64,000 nucleotides of DNA from Synechococcus sp. MEDNS5. Its GTDB lineage: Bacteria > Cyanobacteriota > Cyanobacteriia > PCC-6307 > Cyanobiaceae. Under the pieces are notes generated by a model. It did not search any database, had not been told where the DNA came from, and worked only from the letters and a program-made list of their open reading frames with translations. Location: NCBI RefSeq assembly GCF_014279875.1, contig NZ_CP047952.1, positions 2,046,001 to 2,110,000 on the forward strand, given 5' to 3'. The position numbers were made by a program, and so were the translations under genes. Of this stretch, positions 18,417-26,437 are shown piece after piece; positions within the stretch are counted from its first letter, which is position 1, and the number at the start of each line of letters is the position of its first letter.

Positions 18417-19825
18417 AGCCGATGCCTCTGCCCAAGGCCATTCACCGAACCCAGGCCTGGTATCGACGCCTCTCCGTAGCTCAGTTCACGGTGGTGACGG
18501 GCCTGCTGGTGATCACCACCGGAACGTTTCTTCTGGCAAGCCCCGTTTGCTCTGCCACCAATGTGGGGCTCTGGGAAGCGCTGTTCACAGCAACGTCCGC
18601 CGTCACGGTGACTGGACTGACGGTGATCGACGTCGGTCGCGATCTAACACCCTTCGGCCAAGGGGTGTTGGCTTTCATGATCCTCGTGGGCGGGCTGGGA
18701 TTAATGGCCATCACCACCTTTCTGCAGGGGTTCGTGGTGCGTGGGGCCTCTCTTCGCCGGCGACTGGATCGGGGGCAGACACTGGATCAATTCGGCGTCG
18801 GCGGTATCGGCAGCACCTTCAGAAGCATTGCTCTCACGGCAGCCGTCCTGATCCTGATAGGAGCTGTTGTGCTGTACACCTTCGGATTCTCAGATCTGCC
18901 TGCGGGAGGTTCCAGGGCCTGGGCGTCTCTTTTTCACAGCATTTCGGCCTACAACAATGCAGGCTTCGGCCTTTGGAACGACAGCCTCGAGGGCTATCGG
19001 ACCAATCGCGCGGTCAATGCGGTGATCATGCTTCTGATCGTGTTGGGAGGCTTGGGATGGCGGGTGACCAACGATCTCTGGAGCAACAGGCAACGGCTTA
19101 AGCGCCGGAACCTGAGTCTTCACACCAGGCTCGTGCTCCGCACATCAGCACTCCTGATCCTGATCGGCATGGTCGGACTGACGCTGACTGAATCCCTCTC
19201 CAAAGGCCACATCCTCACCACCATGGGCTGGCAGGAGAGAGTGATGAGTACCTTGTTCGGCTCAGTGAGTGCGCGCACAGCAGGTTTCACCACAGTGCCT
19301 CTGTCGATCCAGAGCATTTCGGATTCAGGCCTGCTGCTCCTGATGACGCTGATGTTCATCGGCGCCAGTCCCGGAGGGACTGGCGGGGGCATCAAAACCA
19401 CCACGGTGGCTGCATTGATGGCCACCACCCGCTCCACCCTTCGCGGCCACGATGATGTTGTGATCCGTCATCGCCAGATTCCCGACAAGGTGGTGCTGAG
19501 GGCCGTGAGCATCACGGTGGCCTCCCTGCTGTTCGTGCTGATGATGGCCTTGCTGCTCGCTCTGATCAGTGACCCCACGGGCGAAGATCCGCTGTCGTTT
19601 TTGGAACTGATGTTCACCTGCATCTCTGCCTTCGCCACGGTGGGCCTCGATCTCGGCGTGACCGAACAACTCGGTCACCTTGGGCAGCTGATCTTGGTGG
19701 TGGGTATGTTCGTAGGTCGGCTCGGCATCCTGCTGTTGCTCAGCGCCATCTGGGAAAGCTTCGAGCGCGACCAGATCCAACGCCAGAATCGTGTTGGTTA
19801 TCCCCGTGAGGATCTGTATGTCTGA
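18413..19825 (+). CDS. ktrB: Potassium uptake channel subunit, KtrB/TrkH family
   Basis: Membrane subunit of a Ktr-type potassium (sodium-coupled) uptake system. 470 residues from the ATG at 18413 with four pore-loop repeats, for example TSAVTVTGLTVIDVG, NNAGFGLW, SARTAGFTTV and STFATVGLD-like FATVGLDLG; each has the filter glycine expected in KtrB/TrkH proteins. The start lies inside the stop of the SLC13 gene (ATGA), and ktrA follows 24 bp later, so pore and regulatory subunits are made together. A third subunit (KtrE), known from Synechocystis, is not present here. Confidence 0.9.
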   Translation: MKPMPLPKAIHRTQAWYRRLSVAQFTVVTGLLVITTGTFLLASPVCSATNVGLWEALFTATSAVTVTGLTVIDVGRDLTPFGQGVLAFMILVGGLGLMAITTFLQGFVVRGASLRRRLDRGQTLDQFGVGGIGSTFRSIALTAAVLILIGAVVLYTFGFSDLPAGGSRAWASLFHSISAYNNAGFGLWNDSLEGYRTNRAVNAVIMLLIVLGGLGWRVTNDLWSNRQRLKRRNLSLHTRLVLRTSALLILIGMVGLTLTESLSKGHILTTMGWQERVMSTLFGSVSARTAGFTTVPLSIQSISDSGLLLLMTLMFIGASPGGTGGGIKTTTVAALMATTRSTLRGHDDVVIRHRQIPDKVVLRAVSITVASLLFVLMMALLLALISDPTGEDPLSFLELMFTCISAFATVGLDLGVTEQLGHLGQLILVVGMFVGRLGILLLLSAIWESFERDQIQRQNRVGYPREDLYV

Positions 19826-19849
19826 CCGAGGTTCCTTGGAGAGGCTGTC

Positions 19850-20554
19850 ATGAGGGACTGGTGGAATTGGTCGCAGTCCACCGAAAGCGATCCACAGAGC
19901 TTCGGGATTGTCGGCGTCGGGCGTTTCGGGAGCGCGGTCTGTCGTCAGCTGATGCAGAACGGCGCTGAAGTGCTGGCCGTCGATCGCTCCTCCAAGGCGA
20001 TTGAGGAACTGCGCCAGCTCGAACCCTCCATCGAAGCGCGGGTGGTGGATTGCACCGATGAGGAGTCACTGCGTGAAGCAGGCATCCTCGATATGGACAT
20101 CGTGGTGGTAGCCATCAGTGAACCGATCGAAGCCAGCATCACGGCCACTCTGATCGCGAAGGACAGCGCAGGAACCCGGGTCCGCCAGGTGATTGCAAGA
20201 GCCACAAGCGATCTGCACGAGAAGATGCTGAAGCGTGTTGGCGCTGATCGGGTGGTGTTCCCCTCACGGATGCAGGGTGAACGTTTGGGGATCGAGCTTG
20301 TTCGCCCCAATTTGATGGAGCGGCTGGAACTCGATGAGCATCACTCGATTGAGGAGATCAAAGTTCCTGAACGCTTTGTGGGCCGGTCACTGCGCGATCT
20401 GAATTTGCGCAAAAACCACAGGGTGAACGTTCTTGCTGCTGGCCCTGCAGGGGAACTGCTGGTGAATCCGCCCGCCTCGCACATTCTTCTGAACGGCCAT
20501 GTGCTGGTCGTCATGGGCCTCACCGAAGACCTTCAGAATCTTCCACGAACCTGA
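19850..20554 (+). CDS. ktrA: Potassium uptake regulatory subunit, KtrA/TrkA family
   Basis: Cytoplasmic RCK protein that forms a ring on KtrB and gates it in response to nucleotide. The Rossmann motif GIVGVGRFGSAVCRQL (residues 20-35) and the acidic VDRSSKAIEEL binding strand are followed by a C-terminal TrkA-C domain from about residue 150. 234 residues is normal. It sits 24 bp after ktrB with a GAG-rich ribosome site (TTGGAGAGG) just upstream of the ATG. Confidence 0.92.
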   Translation: MRDWWNWSQSTESDPQSFGIVGVGRFGSAVCRQLMQNGAEVLAVDRSSKAIEELRQLEPSIEARVVDCTDEESLREAGILDMDIVVVAISEPIEASITATLIAKDSAGTRVRQVIARATSDLHEKMLKRVGADRVVFPSRMQGERLGIELVRPNLMERLELDEHHSIEEIKVPERFVGRSLRDLNLRKNHRVNVLAAGPAGELLVNPPASHILLNGHVLVVMGLTEDLQNLPRT

Positions 20555-20567
20555 GCAGCTCTCGATC

Positions 20568-21731
20568 ATGCGCGTGCTCGGCTTGATGAGCGGTACCAGT
20601 GCCGATGGGGTTGACGCGGCGCTCGCGCAGTTCAAGGGCAGACCTGAGGCCCCGGACTGGGCTCTGCTGAACACCGCATCGGTGCCCTACCCCCCAGGCC
20701 TTAAACAGCGACTGATTCGCATGGCCCAGGGTGAACCCACCAGCGCCTGCGATCTCCTGGAGATGTCCGAAGCCGTGACTGAGATGCAGGCGACAGCAGC
20801 CCATCTCTGCGATCCTGAGCGCTCGGCCTCCTTGCTGGGCTGCCATGGCCAGACGATTTGGCACCGCCCCCCTGCTCCTGCAAGCAAGCAGTCGAAAGAG
20901 TCCAGGCGCCGAGGCTCCAGTTGGCAGATGCTCCAGGCTCCACTCCTGGCGCACCTGAGCGGTCAACCGGTGATTCATGACTTCCGAGCCGCCGATCTTG
21001 CGCTTGGAGGTCAAGGCGCACCCTTAGTTCCCATGGCGGATGCCGCTCTGATGGGTCGCATCGATGGCTGGCGAGGGCTCCTGAATCTGGGTGGCATCGC
21101 CAACATCACGCTGATCCCACCAAACGCCGGGCCAGATCGCCAGCGCTCTGTACTGGGCTGGGATTGCGGTCCTGCCAACACCTTGATGGACCTGGCCATG
21201 ACCCGCCTCAGCCAAGGGCAGGACACATTCGACACGGATGGAGCGCTGGCGGGCCGCGGGACCGTTTCCGAGGAGACTCTCGAGCGATGGCTTCAGGAAC
21301 CTTATTTCCTGAGCTCGCCGCCGAAATCCACTGGACGGGAAGTGTTCGGGCAGGAGGATCTCAACCGGCGACTCCAACAGCTGGCAACCCAGGCACCCGC
21401 AGATCAGCTGGCCTCCCTCACCGCCTTCAGCGCCGCTGTGGTGGCACAGGATCTACGCCGGCTGGCATCGACAGGCCAGCCTCTGCCTGTGGAGCTGCTG
21501 GTTGCGGGCGGGGGCTGCAGGAATCGAACCCTGATGCGGCAGCTCAGGCAGCGGTGCCTTGGGGTGCACGTTCGCCCGAGCAGTGAATTGAATCTCCCCA
21601 CCCAGTTCCGCGAAGCACTCGTCTTCGCGCTTCTGGCCTGGTGGCACCACTGCGGGCACCCCGGCAACGCTCCTGCAATTACTGGTGCATCGAAGTCAAC
21701 TGTTCTCGGGCTTCGGGCCGACCCTGCCTGA
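20568..21731 (+). CDS. anmK: Anhydro-N-acetylmuramic acid kinase
   Basis: Converts 1,6-anhydro-MurNAc to MurNAc-6-phosphate, returning cell-wall turnover products to metabolism. The phosphate-binding GLMSGTSADGVDAAL starts at residue 5; NLGGIANIT, DCGPANTLMD and VAGGGCRNRTLM are the other family signatures. 387 residues from the ATG at 20568. It is 13 bp after ktrA and may be the last gene of the same transcript. The GH3 glucosaminidase at 59766 could supply the upstream step, so both ends of an anhydro-muropeptide recycling route appear in this window. Confidence 0.94.
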   Translation: MRVLGLMSGTSADGVDAALAQFKGRPEAPDWALLNTASVPYPPGLKQRLIRMAQGEPTSACDLLEMSEAVTEMQATAAHLCDPERSASLLGCHGQTIWHRPPAPASKQSKESRRRGSSWQMLQAPLLAHLSGQPVIHDFRAADLALGGQGAPLVPMADAALMGRIDGWRGLLNLGGIANITLIPPNAGPDRQRSVLGWDCGPANTLMDLAMTRLSQGQDTFDTDGALAGRGTVSEETLERWLQEPYFLSSPPKSTGREVFGQEDLNRRLQQLATQAPADQLASLTAFSAAVVAQDLRRLASTGQPLPVELLVAGGGCRNRTLMRQLRQRCLGVHVRPSSELNLPTQFREALVFALLAWWHHCGHPGNAPAITGASKSTVLGLRADPA

Positions 21732-22052
21732 TCAGGCGCCCGGGCCATTGGGGCGATACAACCGCACCCTGCGAGGCGCCCCTCGCAACCGCCTCGGCTG
21801 CTGGGCCTCGAGGGCTGAGCGCAGACGATCGGTCGGAGATTGAGGAGGTGCAGACGCGCTGGGGCGAGGGGCAGCTTCCCCCTGCTCCAAACGCTGAACC
21901 CCCTGCTGAATCAACACCTTGGCCATGTTGCTCACGGTGCGGGATTCCTGTTCGGCAAGAGCCGTTAGGCGCAGGCAGAGATCTTCCGGCAGCACCACCT
22001 GAATTCGTGGCGACTTCGGCTTCCCGCTGGATGAAGTTTGGCGGGTTGCCAC
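21732..22052 (-). CDS. Ribbon-helix-helix (CopG-like) DNA-binding protein
   Basis: The core SPRIQVVLPEDLCLRLTALA followed by EQESRTVSNMAKVLIQQGV is a textbook ribbon-helix-helix: one strand that would enter the major groove and two helices. The remaining C-terminal half is Pro/Ala/Arg-rich and likely disordered. I place the start at the GTG at 22052, giving 106 residues, because a good promoter candidate lies at 22099-22126, downstream of the alternative ATG at 22157. It converges with anmK (the two genes abut) and is divergent from the 104-aa gene at 22231. Targets unknown; autoregulation of the divergent region is a reasonable guess. Confidence 0.75.
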   Translation of the reverse strand: MATRQTSSSGKPKSPRIQVVLPEDLCLRLTALAEQESRTVSNMAKVLIQQGVQRLEQGEAAPRPSASAPPQSPTDRLRSALEAQQPRRLRGAPRRVRLYRPNGPGA

Positions 22053-22098
22053 GACCGCAAAGGCAGAGCTACTGAAAAGTGTACAGAGATGCGCAAGG

Positions 22099-22126
22099 AT
22101 AGTATCCAGCACTATGCTGCTGTCAT
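22099..22126 (-). promoter_or_regulatory. Candidate sigma-70-type promoter for the ribbon-helix-helix gene
   Basis: On the minus strand ATGACA (22126-22121), a 16-bp spacer and TACTAT (22104-22099) resemble -35 and -10 boxes. Transcription would begin near 22092, about 40 bp before the GTG at 22052. Confidence 0.4.
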
Positions 22127-22157
22127 CGATCCGACCCCTGACGCGCGATTCATTCAC

Positions 22158-22190
22158 CGGTTCATCTCAACGGTTCATCTCAACGGCTCA
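22158..22190. repeat. 13-bp tandem repeat, about 2.5 copies
   Basis: CGGTTCATCTCAA occurs at 22158-22170 and 22171-22183, and a partial copy CGGCTCA follows. It lies in the spacer between two divergent genes, one of which encodes a ribbon-helix-helix protein; such proteins bind tandem short repeats, so an operator is possible but unproven. Confidence 0.6.
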
Positions 22191-22230
22191 TTCATCTGCC
22201 CTCCCCTCTCGACGTTCAGCCAGGACTGCC

Positions 22231-22545
22231 ATGCCCCGTTCCACCAGCCAGGCCACCAGCACCCGCCAGCCGACGCCTCGCAGCAGGCGGACAGGCGGGA
22301 CTCGCCGGACCCGTCGTGCCGCTGAAAACAGTGATGTCCTGGTCTCTGCAGTCATCAGCACCTACCTGCTGACCCATTTGCACCATGTTCTTCAGCGCGC
22401 TGAATACGGCGCCGTTCAGGAAGGACGTTCATCCCAGGCAGCCAATTACGCCCAGTTGCGCAAAGTTCTCTGCATGGATGCCCGCAGCATGGAAGACGCC
22501 TCAGCGGCAGGCCTGAAGGAGGCGGATCTCGACCAAGCCGCTTAA
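22231..22545 (+). CDS. Small protein with basic Ser/Thr/Arg-rich N-terminus
   Basis: 104 residues from the ATG at 22231. The first 38 are Arg/Ser/Thr/Pro-rich and probably disordered, possibly nucleic-acid binding. The rest is helical (SDVLVSAVISTYLLTHLHHV, then YAQLRKVLCMDARSMEDA) without a membrane segment. I do not recognise the family. It is divergent from the ribbon-helix-helix gene and separated from it by the 13-bp tandem repeats. A longer frame reaches 22114, but it would include the repeats as coding and overlap the opposite promoter. Confidence 0.6.
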   Translation: MPRSTSQATSTRQPTPRSRRTGGTRRTRRAAENSDVLVSAVISTYLLTHLHHVLQRAEYGAVQEGRSSQAANYAQLRKVLCMDARSMEDASAAGLKEADLDQAA

Positions 22546-22560
22546 ACAGAATTTGCGGTT

Positions 22561-22588
22561 TTGGGCTGATCCACGCGGCGTGAATACT
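22561..22588 (+). promoter_or_regulatory. Candidate promoter for the Nif11-like gene
   Basis: TTGGGC (22561-22566), a 16-bp spacer and AATACT (22583-22588) resemble -35 and -10 boxes. The predicted start of transcription is near the GTG at 22594, which favours translation from the ATG at 22612. Confidence 0.35.
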
Positions 22589-22611
22589 GTGCGGTGAGAC
22601 ATGGGTGTGCC

Positions 22612-22839
22612 ATGGGCAACGCAGCCGCGCTCTACGAACGCATCGAAGGTGATCGTGATCTCACCCGTTCACTCTTCCGGCAGGCACTACAGAACCCTGC
22701 TGGAGCCATCGACGCCATCTGCGCGATCGGTGAACAACTGAGGCTTCCGGTGACAGCCGACGAGGTGAAGGCTCACATCAGCAATCTTGATGATGACCTC
22801 AGCAAGCAGTGGCTGGTCAAAGCGAGAGGGGGGCTTTGA
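22612..22839 (+). CDS. Nif11-like small protein ending in Gly-Gly-Leu
   Basis: 75 residues. The core ALYERIEGDRDLTRSLFRQA, then AIDAICAIGEQLRLPVTADEV, follows the Nif11 pattern (short helices, an Ala-rich middle, Gly, then a strand leading to an S/T-x-(D/E)-E-(L/V) element). Nif11 domains occur as leader peptides of RiPP precursors such as prochlorosins in marine cyanobacteria, where a Gly-Gly site separates leader from core. Here the chain reads DDLSKQWLVKARGGL and stops, so there is no core peptide. It may be a stand-alone Nif11 protein. No LanM-like synthetase or peptidase-transporter is in the window. The family call is moderate. Confidence 0.6.
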   Translation: MGNAAALYERIEGDRDLTRSLFRQALQNPAGAIDAICAIGEQLRLPVTADEVKAHISNLDDDLSKQWLVKARGGL

Positions 22840-22987
22840 CCGGCACGGAAGCCTGAGGTGCGGGCGACGGATCCACACGACGTTCACGCGTGCCGCCACC
22901 GCCTGCCCAACTAAAGAACAACCAGTAACTCACCAGAGCCAACCCTGCAGCGACAACAAGAGCTGCCACCTGCTCAAGCCTCCGCAT
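22817..22987 (-). CDS. Small single-helix membrane protein
   Basis: 56 residues from the ATG at 22987 (MRRLEQVAALVVAAG): a basic N-terminus, one hydrophobic helix at about residues 7-28 ending in a WLFFSW aromatic patch, then a Gly-rich turn and a Pro-rich tail. It is divergent from the ABC-F gene and its stop overlaps the end of the Nif11-like gene by 23 bp. No family recognised. The call rests on the protein-like topology and its placement in an otherwise empty 190-bp gap. Confidence 0.5.
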   Translation of the reverse strand: MRRLEQVAALVVAAGLALVSYWLFFSWAGGGGTRERRVDPSPAPQASVPVKAPLSL

Positions 22988-23033
22988 CACCGCCGCCTCG
23001 TCGATCCCCAGTCTGCCCTCACCCCGGCACGGG

Positions 23034-24785
23034 ATGATGAGTGCATCTGCCTTCGCCCCTGTGCTGCGACTTGAGCGCGTCAGCAAGATCTATCCGACGG
23101 GGGAGGTGCTCCGTGATGTGACCTGGGAGGTGAAAGACGGCGACCGCATTGGCCTTGTCGGCGTGAACGGCGCGGGGAAATCCACACAGATGAAACTGAT
23201 CGCCGGGCTGGAGGAGCCCACTAGCGGTCAAATCGTTCGTCAGGGAGAACCGCGAATCGCCTTTCTTCAGCAGGAATTCGACGTGGACCCCGAGCGAACG
23301 GTTCGTGAAGAGCTGTTCCAGGCGTTTGGCGAAGCAGCGCAGGTGCTGCGTGAACAGAAACAGGTGGAGCTGGCCATGGCATCCGAGCAGGCTGCCTCCG
23401 ATCCAGAGCATCTCGACCAGCTCATTCACCGCCTCGGGGCCCTTCAGACCCGATTTGAATCCCTGCACGGCTATGAGCTGGATGCTCGAATCGACAAACT
23501 GCTTCCCACCATCGGCTTCACAGCAGAAGCTGCCGAACGGCTCGTGAAGGACTATTCCGGTGGCTGGCAAATGCGCATCGCCCTCGGCAAGATCCTCCTC
23601 CAAGATCCAGATCTGCTGCTTCTCGACGAGCCGACCAATCACCTGGATGTGGAAACGATCCAATGGCTGGAGGACTACCTCAAGACGCAGACCGCGGCCT
23701 TGGTGGTGATCAGTCACGATCGAGCCTTTCTCGACCAGGTCTGCAATCAGATCGTGTCCACCGAGCGGGGAATCTCCCGCGCATACCTGGGGAACTACAC
23801 AGCTCACCTCGAGCAGAAAGCTCTTGAACAGGAGGCCACCCAAGCTGCGTTTGATCGCCAGCAGAAGGACATCGCTGCCCAGCAGGCCTACATCGACCGC
23901 TTCCGCGCCAGTGCCACCCGCAGCACCCAGGCGAAAAGCCGGGAAAAACAGCTTGAGAAGGTGGATCGCGTGGAAGCACCGATCGAATCAGTCGCAGGGC
24001 CAAGCTTCCGCTTTCCCCCGGCACCTCGTTCCGGAGCCCAGGTGGCTCTGATCGACAACCTCACCCACAGCTATGGAGACAAAATCCTCTTCCTTGGCGC
24101 TGAGCTTGAAGTGGAGCGAGGGGACCGGATCGCCTTCGTTGGGCCTAATGGTGCGGGCAAATCCACTCTGTTGCGCCTGGTGATGGGGCTGGAAACGCCT
24201 GACGAAGGGGCCGCCACCCTTGGCGAACACAACATCGTGGCGAGCTATTTCGAACAGAACCAGGCGGAGGCGCTGGATCTCGGTAAAAAAGTGATCGACA
24301 CCATGTTCGAAGCCGTACCGGACTGGACACAGACCCAGGTGCGCTCTCTTCTCGGAAGCTTTTGCTTCAGCAACGACAGCGTCTTCAAAGACGTGGGACA
24401 GCTCAGCGGCGGCGAGAAAGCACGCCTGGCCCTGGCCCTGATGCTTCTTACCCCCTGCAATCTGCTGGTTCTCGATGAGCCGACCAACCACCTCGACATT
24501 CCTGCCAAGCAAATGCTGGAGGACGCACTCTGTGCCTACGAGGGGGCAGCCCTACTCGTGTCCCACGACCGATATTTCATTTCCCGGGTCGCGAACCGGA
24601 TCGTGGAACTCCGCGATGGAGAGCTTGTGCTCTACCGGGGGGATTACAACTACTACCTCGAGAAGAAAACGGAGGAGCGCCAAGCTACCGACGAGGCATT
24701 GCAGAAGGCGGAGCAGGAGGCCAAGCGCCAAGCCAAACGCGACAAGCAAAAAGAGCGCGATAGCCGTCGCAAAAAAGTTGCATAA
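23034..24785 (+). CDS. ABC-F family ATPase (Uup/EttA-like translation factor)
   Basis: Two ABC cassettes on one chain without membrane domains, the ABC-F layout of ribosome-binding factors. Walker A motifs are GVNGAGKST near residue 43 and GPNGAGKST near 370; signatures are DYSGGWQMR and QLSGGEKAR; Walker B motifs are LLLLDEPTNHLD and LVLDEPTNHLD. The linker between cassettes is highly charged and helical. The C-terminus is a Lys/Arg/Gln/Glu-rich coiled coil (ATDEALQKAEQEAKRQAKR), as in Uup. 583 residues. The exact subfamily is not resolved; the C-terminal coil favours Uup or a cyanobacterial equivalent. Confidence 0.92.
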   Translation: MMSASAFAPVLRLERVSKIYPTGEVLRDVTWEVKDGDRIGLVGVNGAGKSTQMKLIAGLEEPTSGQIVRQGEPRIAFLQQEFDVDPERTVREELFQAFGEAAQVLREQKQVELAMASEQAASDPEHLDQLIHRLGALQTRFESLHGYELDARIDKLLPTIGFTAEAAERLVKDYSGGWQMRIALGKILLQDPDLLLLDEPTNHLDVETIQWLEDYLKTQTAALVVISHDRAFLDQVCNQIVSTERGISRAYLGNYTAHLEQKALEQEATQAAFDRQQKDIAAQQAYIDRFRASATRSTQAKSREKQLEKVDRVEAPIESVAGPSFRFPPAPRSGAQVALIDNLTHSYGDKILFLGAELEVERGDRIAFVGPNGAGKSTLLRLVMGLETPDEGAATLGEHNIVASYFEQNQAEALDLGKKVIDTMFEAVPDWTQTQVRSLLGSFCFSNDSVFKDVGQLSGGEKARLALALMLLTPCNLLVLDEPTNHLDIPAKQMLEDALCAYEGAALLVSHDRYFISRVANRIVELRDGELVLYRGDYNYYLEKKTEERQATDEALQKAEQEAKRQAKRDKQKERDSRRKKVA

Positions 24786-24900
24786 CGCAGCAATTCGACA
24801 CGGCAAGGTGAAACTTCACGAACAGCTAGGAAGGAAGACTCATTTCCCTTTACCCACACAGAACGTGTGCATAAGCTGACATTACTGATCCCGGCAGCTG

Positions 24901-25080
24901 ATGACACACCAAGGAACCCTGCCCGCCGGCCTCCCCCAGAGCCAGGCCAATGGAGCGGACCATGAACAGACCTGGGATGCAGTTGAAACCTATTTCGAAT
25001 GCATCACCACGTGCAATCTCGACGACGGCGAATGCATTACGCGCTGTGTCGAGCAGCTGCGTGATGCTGATGAGGATTGA
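24901..25080 (+). CDS. 59-aa acidic protein with twin CX3C motifs
   Basis: Starts at the ATG at 24901 and ends at the TGA at 25078-25080, immediately abutting the stop of the convergent htrA. The sequence has a Gln/Pro-rich N-terminus, then TWDAVETYFECITTCNLDDG and ECITRCVEQLRDADED, an acidic helical hairpin with two CX3C motifs (Cys34/Cys38 and Cys44/Cys48). Such paired cysteines can form two disulfides across a helical hairpin or bind metal. There is no signal peptide. The regular motif spacing is good evidence that it is coding despite its size. Function unknown. Confidence 0.7.
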   Translation: MTHQGTLPAGLPQSQANGADHEQTWDAVETYFECITTCNLDDGECITRCVEQLRDADED

Positions 25081-26256
25081 TCAGCGCATCTTCAGTGCGC
25101 GCATGTCCACAGGCGTCACCGTGATGGGAACCGAACGGCCCTGACGCTCGACCCGGAGCTCCAGAGGTCGCCCCACTCCACTGCGGTCGATCGCTGTCAC
25201 CACCTCGGCAGGGCTCTTCACGGCAACACCTGCCACGGCCACGATCACATCATCCACCTGCAGCCCCCCCCGTGCGGCAGGACCACCGGAAACGACGGAG
25301 CGAACGACGGCTCCTGGAGGTGTTCTGCCTCCGGGAGTGGATGCAGGGATTGAGGAAAGACCAATTCCGACCATCGGATGGCTGGCACGCCCCTGCTCGA
25401 CGAGCTGCATGGCGATGGTCTTGGCACGGTTGATCGGGATCGCAAATCCCAGGCCAGCGCCCGGTCCTGATCGCACAAGCGTGTTGATGCCCACGACCTC
25501 TCCATTGGCATTGAGAAGGGGGCCGCCTGAGTTTCCTGGATTGATGGCTGCATCCGTTTGGATCAGATCCAGGCGTTTGCCCTGAATTCCCAGCTGGGAC
25601 ACATTGCGATTGAGATTGCTCACAATCCCCAAGGTGACCGTGTTCTCAAGCCCGAAAGGATTGCCGACAGCAATCGCCCAATCTCCAACACGGAGCTGAT
25701 CGGAATTGCCGAGCGGTGCCGTTGGCCAGCTGCTTCCACCCTCCAGTTTCACCACAGCCAGATCCGTCACGGAATCTTGCCCCACCACCTGACCAGACAC
25801 ACGACGGCCATCTGGAAGACCCACCATCACCTGGTCGGTGTTTTCCACGACGTGTGCATTGGTCAGGACGAGGCCCTGGGCATCAAAGATCACACCACTT
25901 CCCTGGCCGCGCTCAACACGAGAGCGGGGAGAAGCCTGACCCTGCAGACCGAAAAACCGTTGAAAGAAGGGGTCCATCAGCAGCCCCTGTGGAAGGCCAT
26001 TGCCTGTTGATGTCCTCACCGTGCGTTGGGTCTCGAGTGTGACGACGGCAGGACCGCTGCGAGCCACTGCTCCGGCAACAAACGATTGAGAGGACAGCAC
26101 AGATGAAGGCGCTGGGACGGCCTTCGCAGGTCTGGCCCCCCATGGCCCCACCAAGGGGCCAAACAATGACGCCGTCACCATCAGAGAAATCAGGCCACTC
26201 CTGTTGCTGACGCGTCGCGCCGAAATCCGAAGAGCGGAAGGATCAGCCACAGCCAT
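25081..26256 (-). CDS. HtrA/DegP-type periplasmic serine protease
   Basis: Degrades or refolds damaged proteins in the cell envelope. Counting from the ATG at 26256, the catalytic triad is His135 (TNAHVVEN), Asp165 (VTDLAVVKLE) and Ser243 (NPGNSGGPLLN). One PDZ domain follows from about residue 285 with a PPGAVVRSVVSGGPAARGGL core. An N-terminal hydrophobic segment (about residues 21-42) ending before KAVPAPS acts as signal or anchor. Cyanobacteria carry three related proteases (HtrA, HhoA, HhoB); a single PDZ is common to all, so I do not choose. The frame is open to 26424, but the start at 26256 leaves room for a divergent promoter. Confidence 0.93.
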   Translation of the reverse strand: MAVADPSALRISARRVSNRSGLISLMVTASLFGPLVGPWGARPAKAVPAPSSVLSSQSFVAGAVARSGPAVVTLETQRTVRTSTGNGLPQGLLMDPFFQRFFGLQGQASPRSRVERGQGSGVIFDAQGLVLTNAHVVENTDQVMVGLPDGRRVSGQVVGQDSVTDLAVVKLEGGSSWPTAPLGNSDQLRVGDWAIAVGNPFGLENTVTLGIVSNLNRNVSQLGIQGKRLDLIQTDAAINPGNSGGPLLNANGEVVGINTLVRSGPGAGLGFAIPINRAKTIAMQLVEQGRASHPMVGIGLSSIPASTPGGRTPPGAVVRSVVSGGPAARGGLQVDDVIVAVAGVAVKSPAEVVTAIDRSGVGRPLELRVERQGRSVPITVTPVDMRALKMR

Positions 26257-26437
26257 GGGCGGAGGGGCGTTGAATCTTGCATTTGACCGTAGGGAGCAAT
26301 CCCGGGACAGGCCAGAGGGAAGCCCGACCGTTTCATGACCGGATGCGACCGGCGGGATTGGAATGATGCCGCTTTCTGCTGTCTGCAGCGATGATGAACA
26401 GGGAGGACCGCCCCCGATTGCCATTCAGGCTTCCGCC

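Noticed and set aside
21732-22157. Longer 141-aa version of the ribbon-helix-helix protein starting at 22157
   Set aside because: The extra N-terminus has no conserved look and the best promoter lies downstream of that ATG.
23019-23843. 274-aa open frame antisense to the ABC-F gene
   Set aside because: The forward frame carries both Walker motifs; the antisense frame has no recognisable features.
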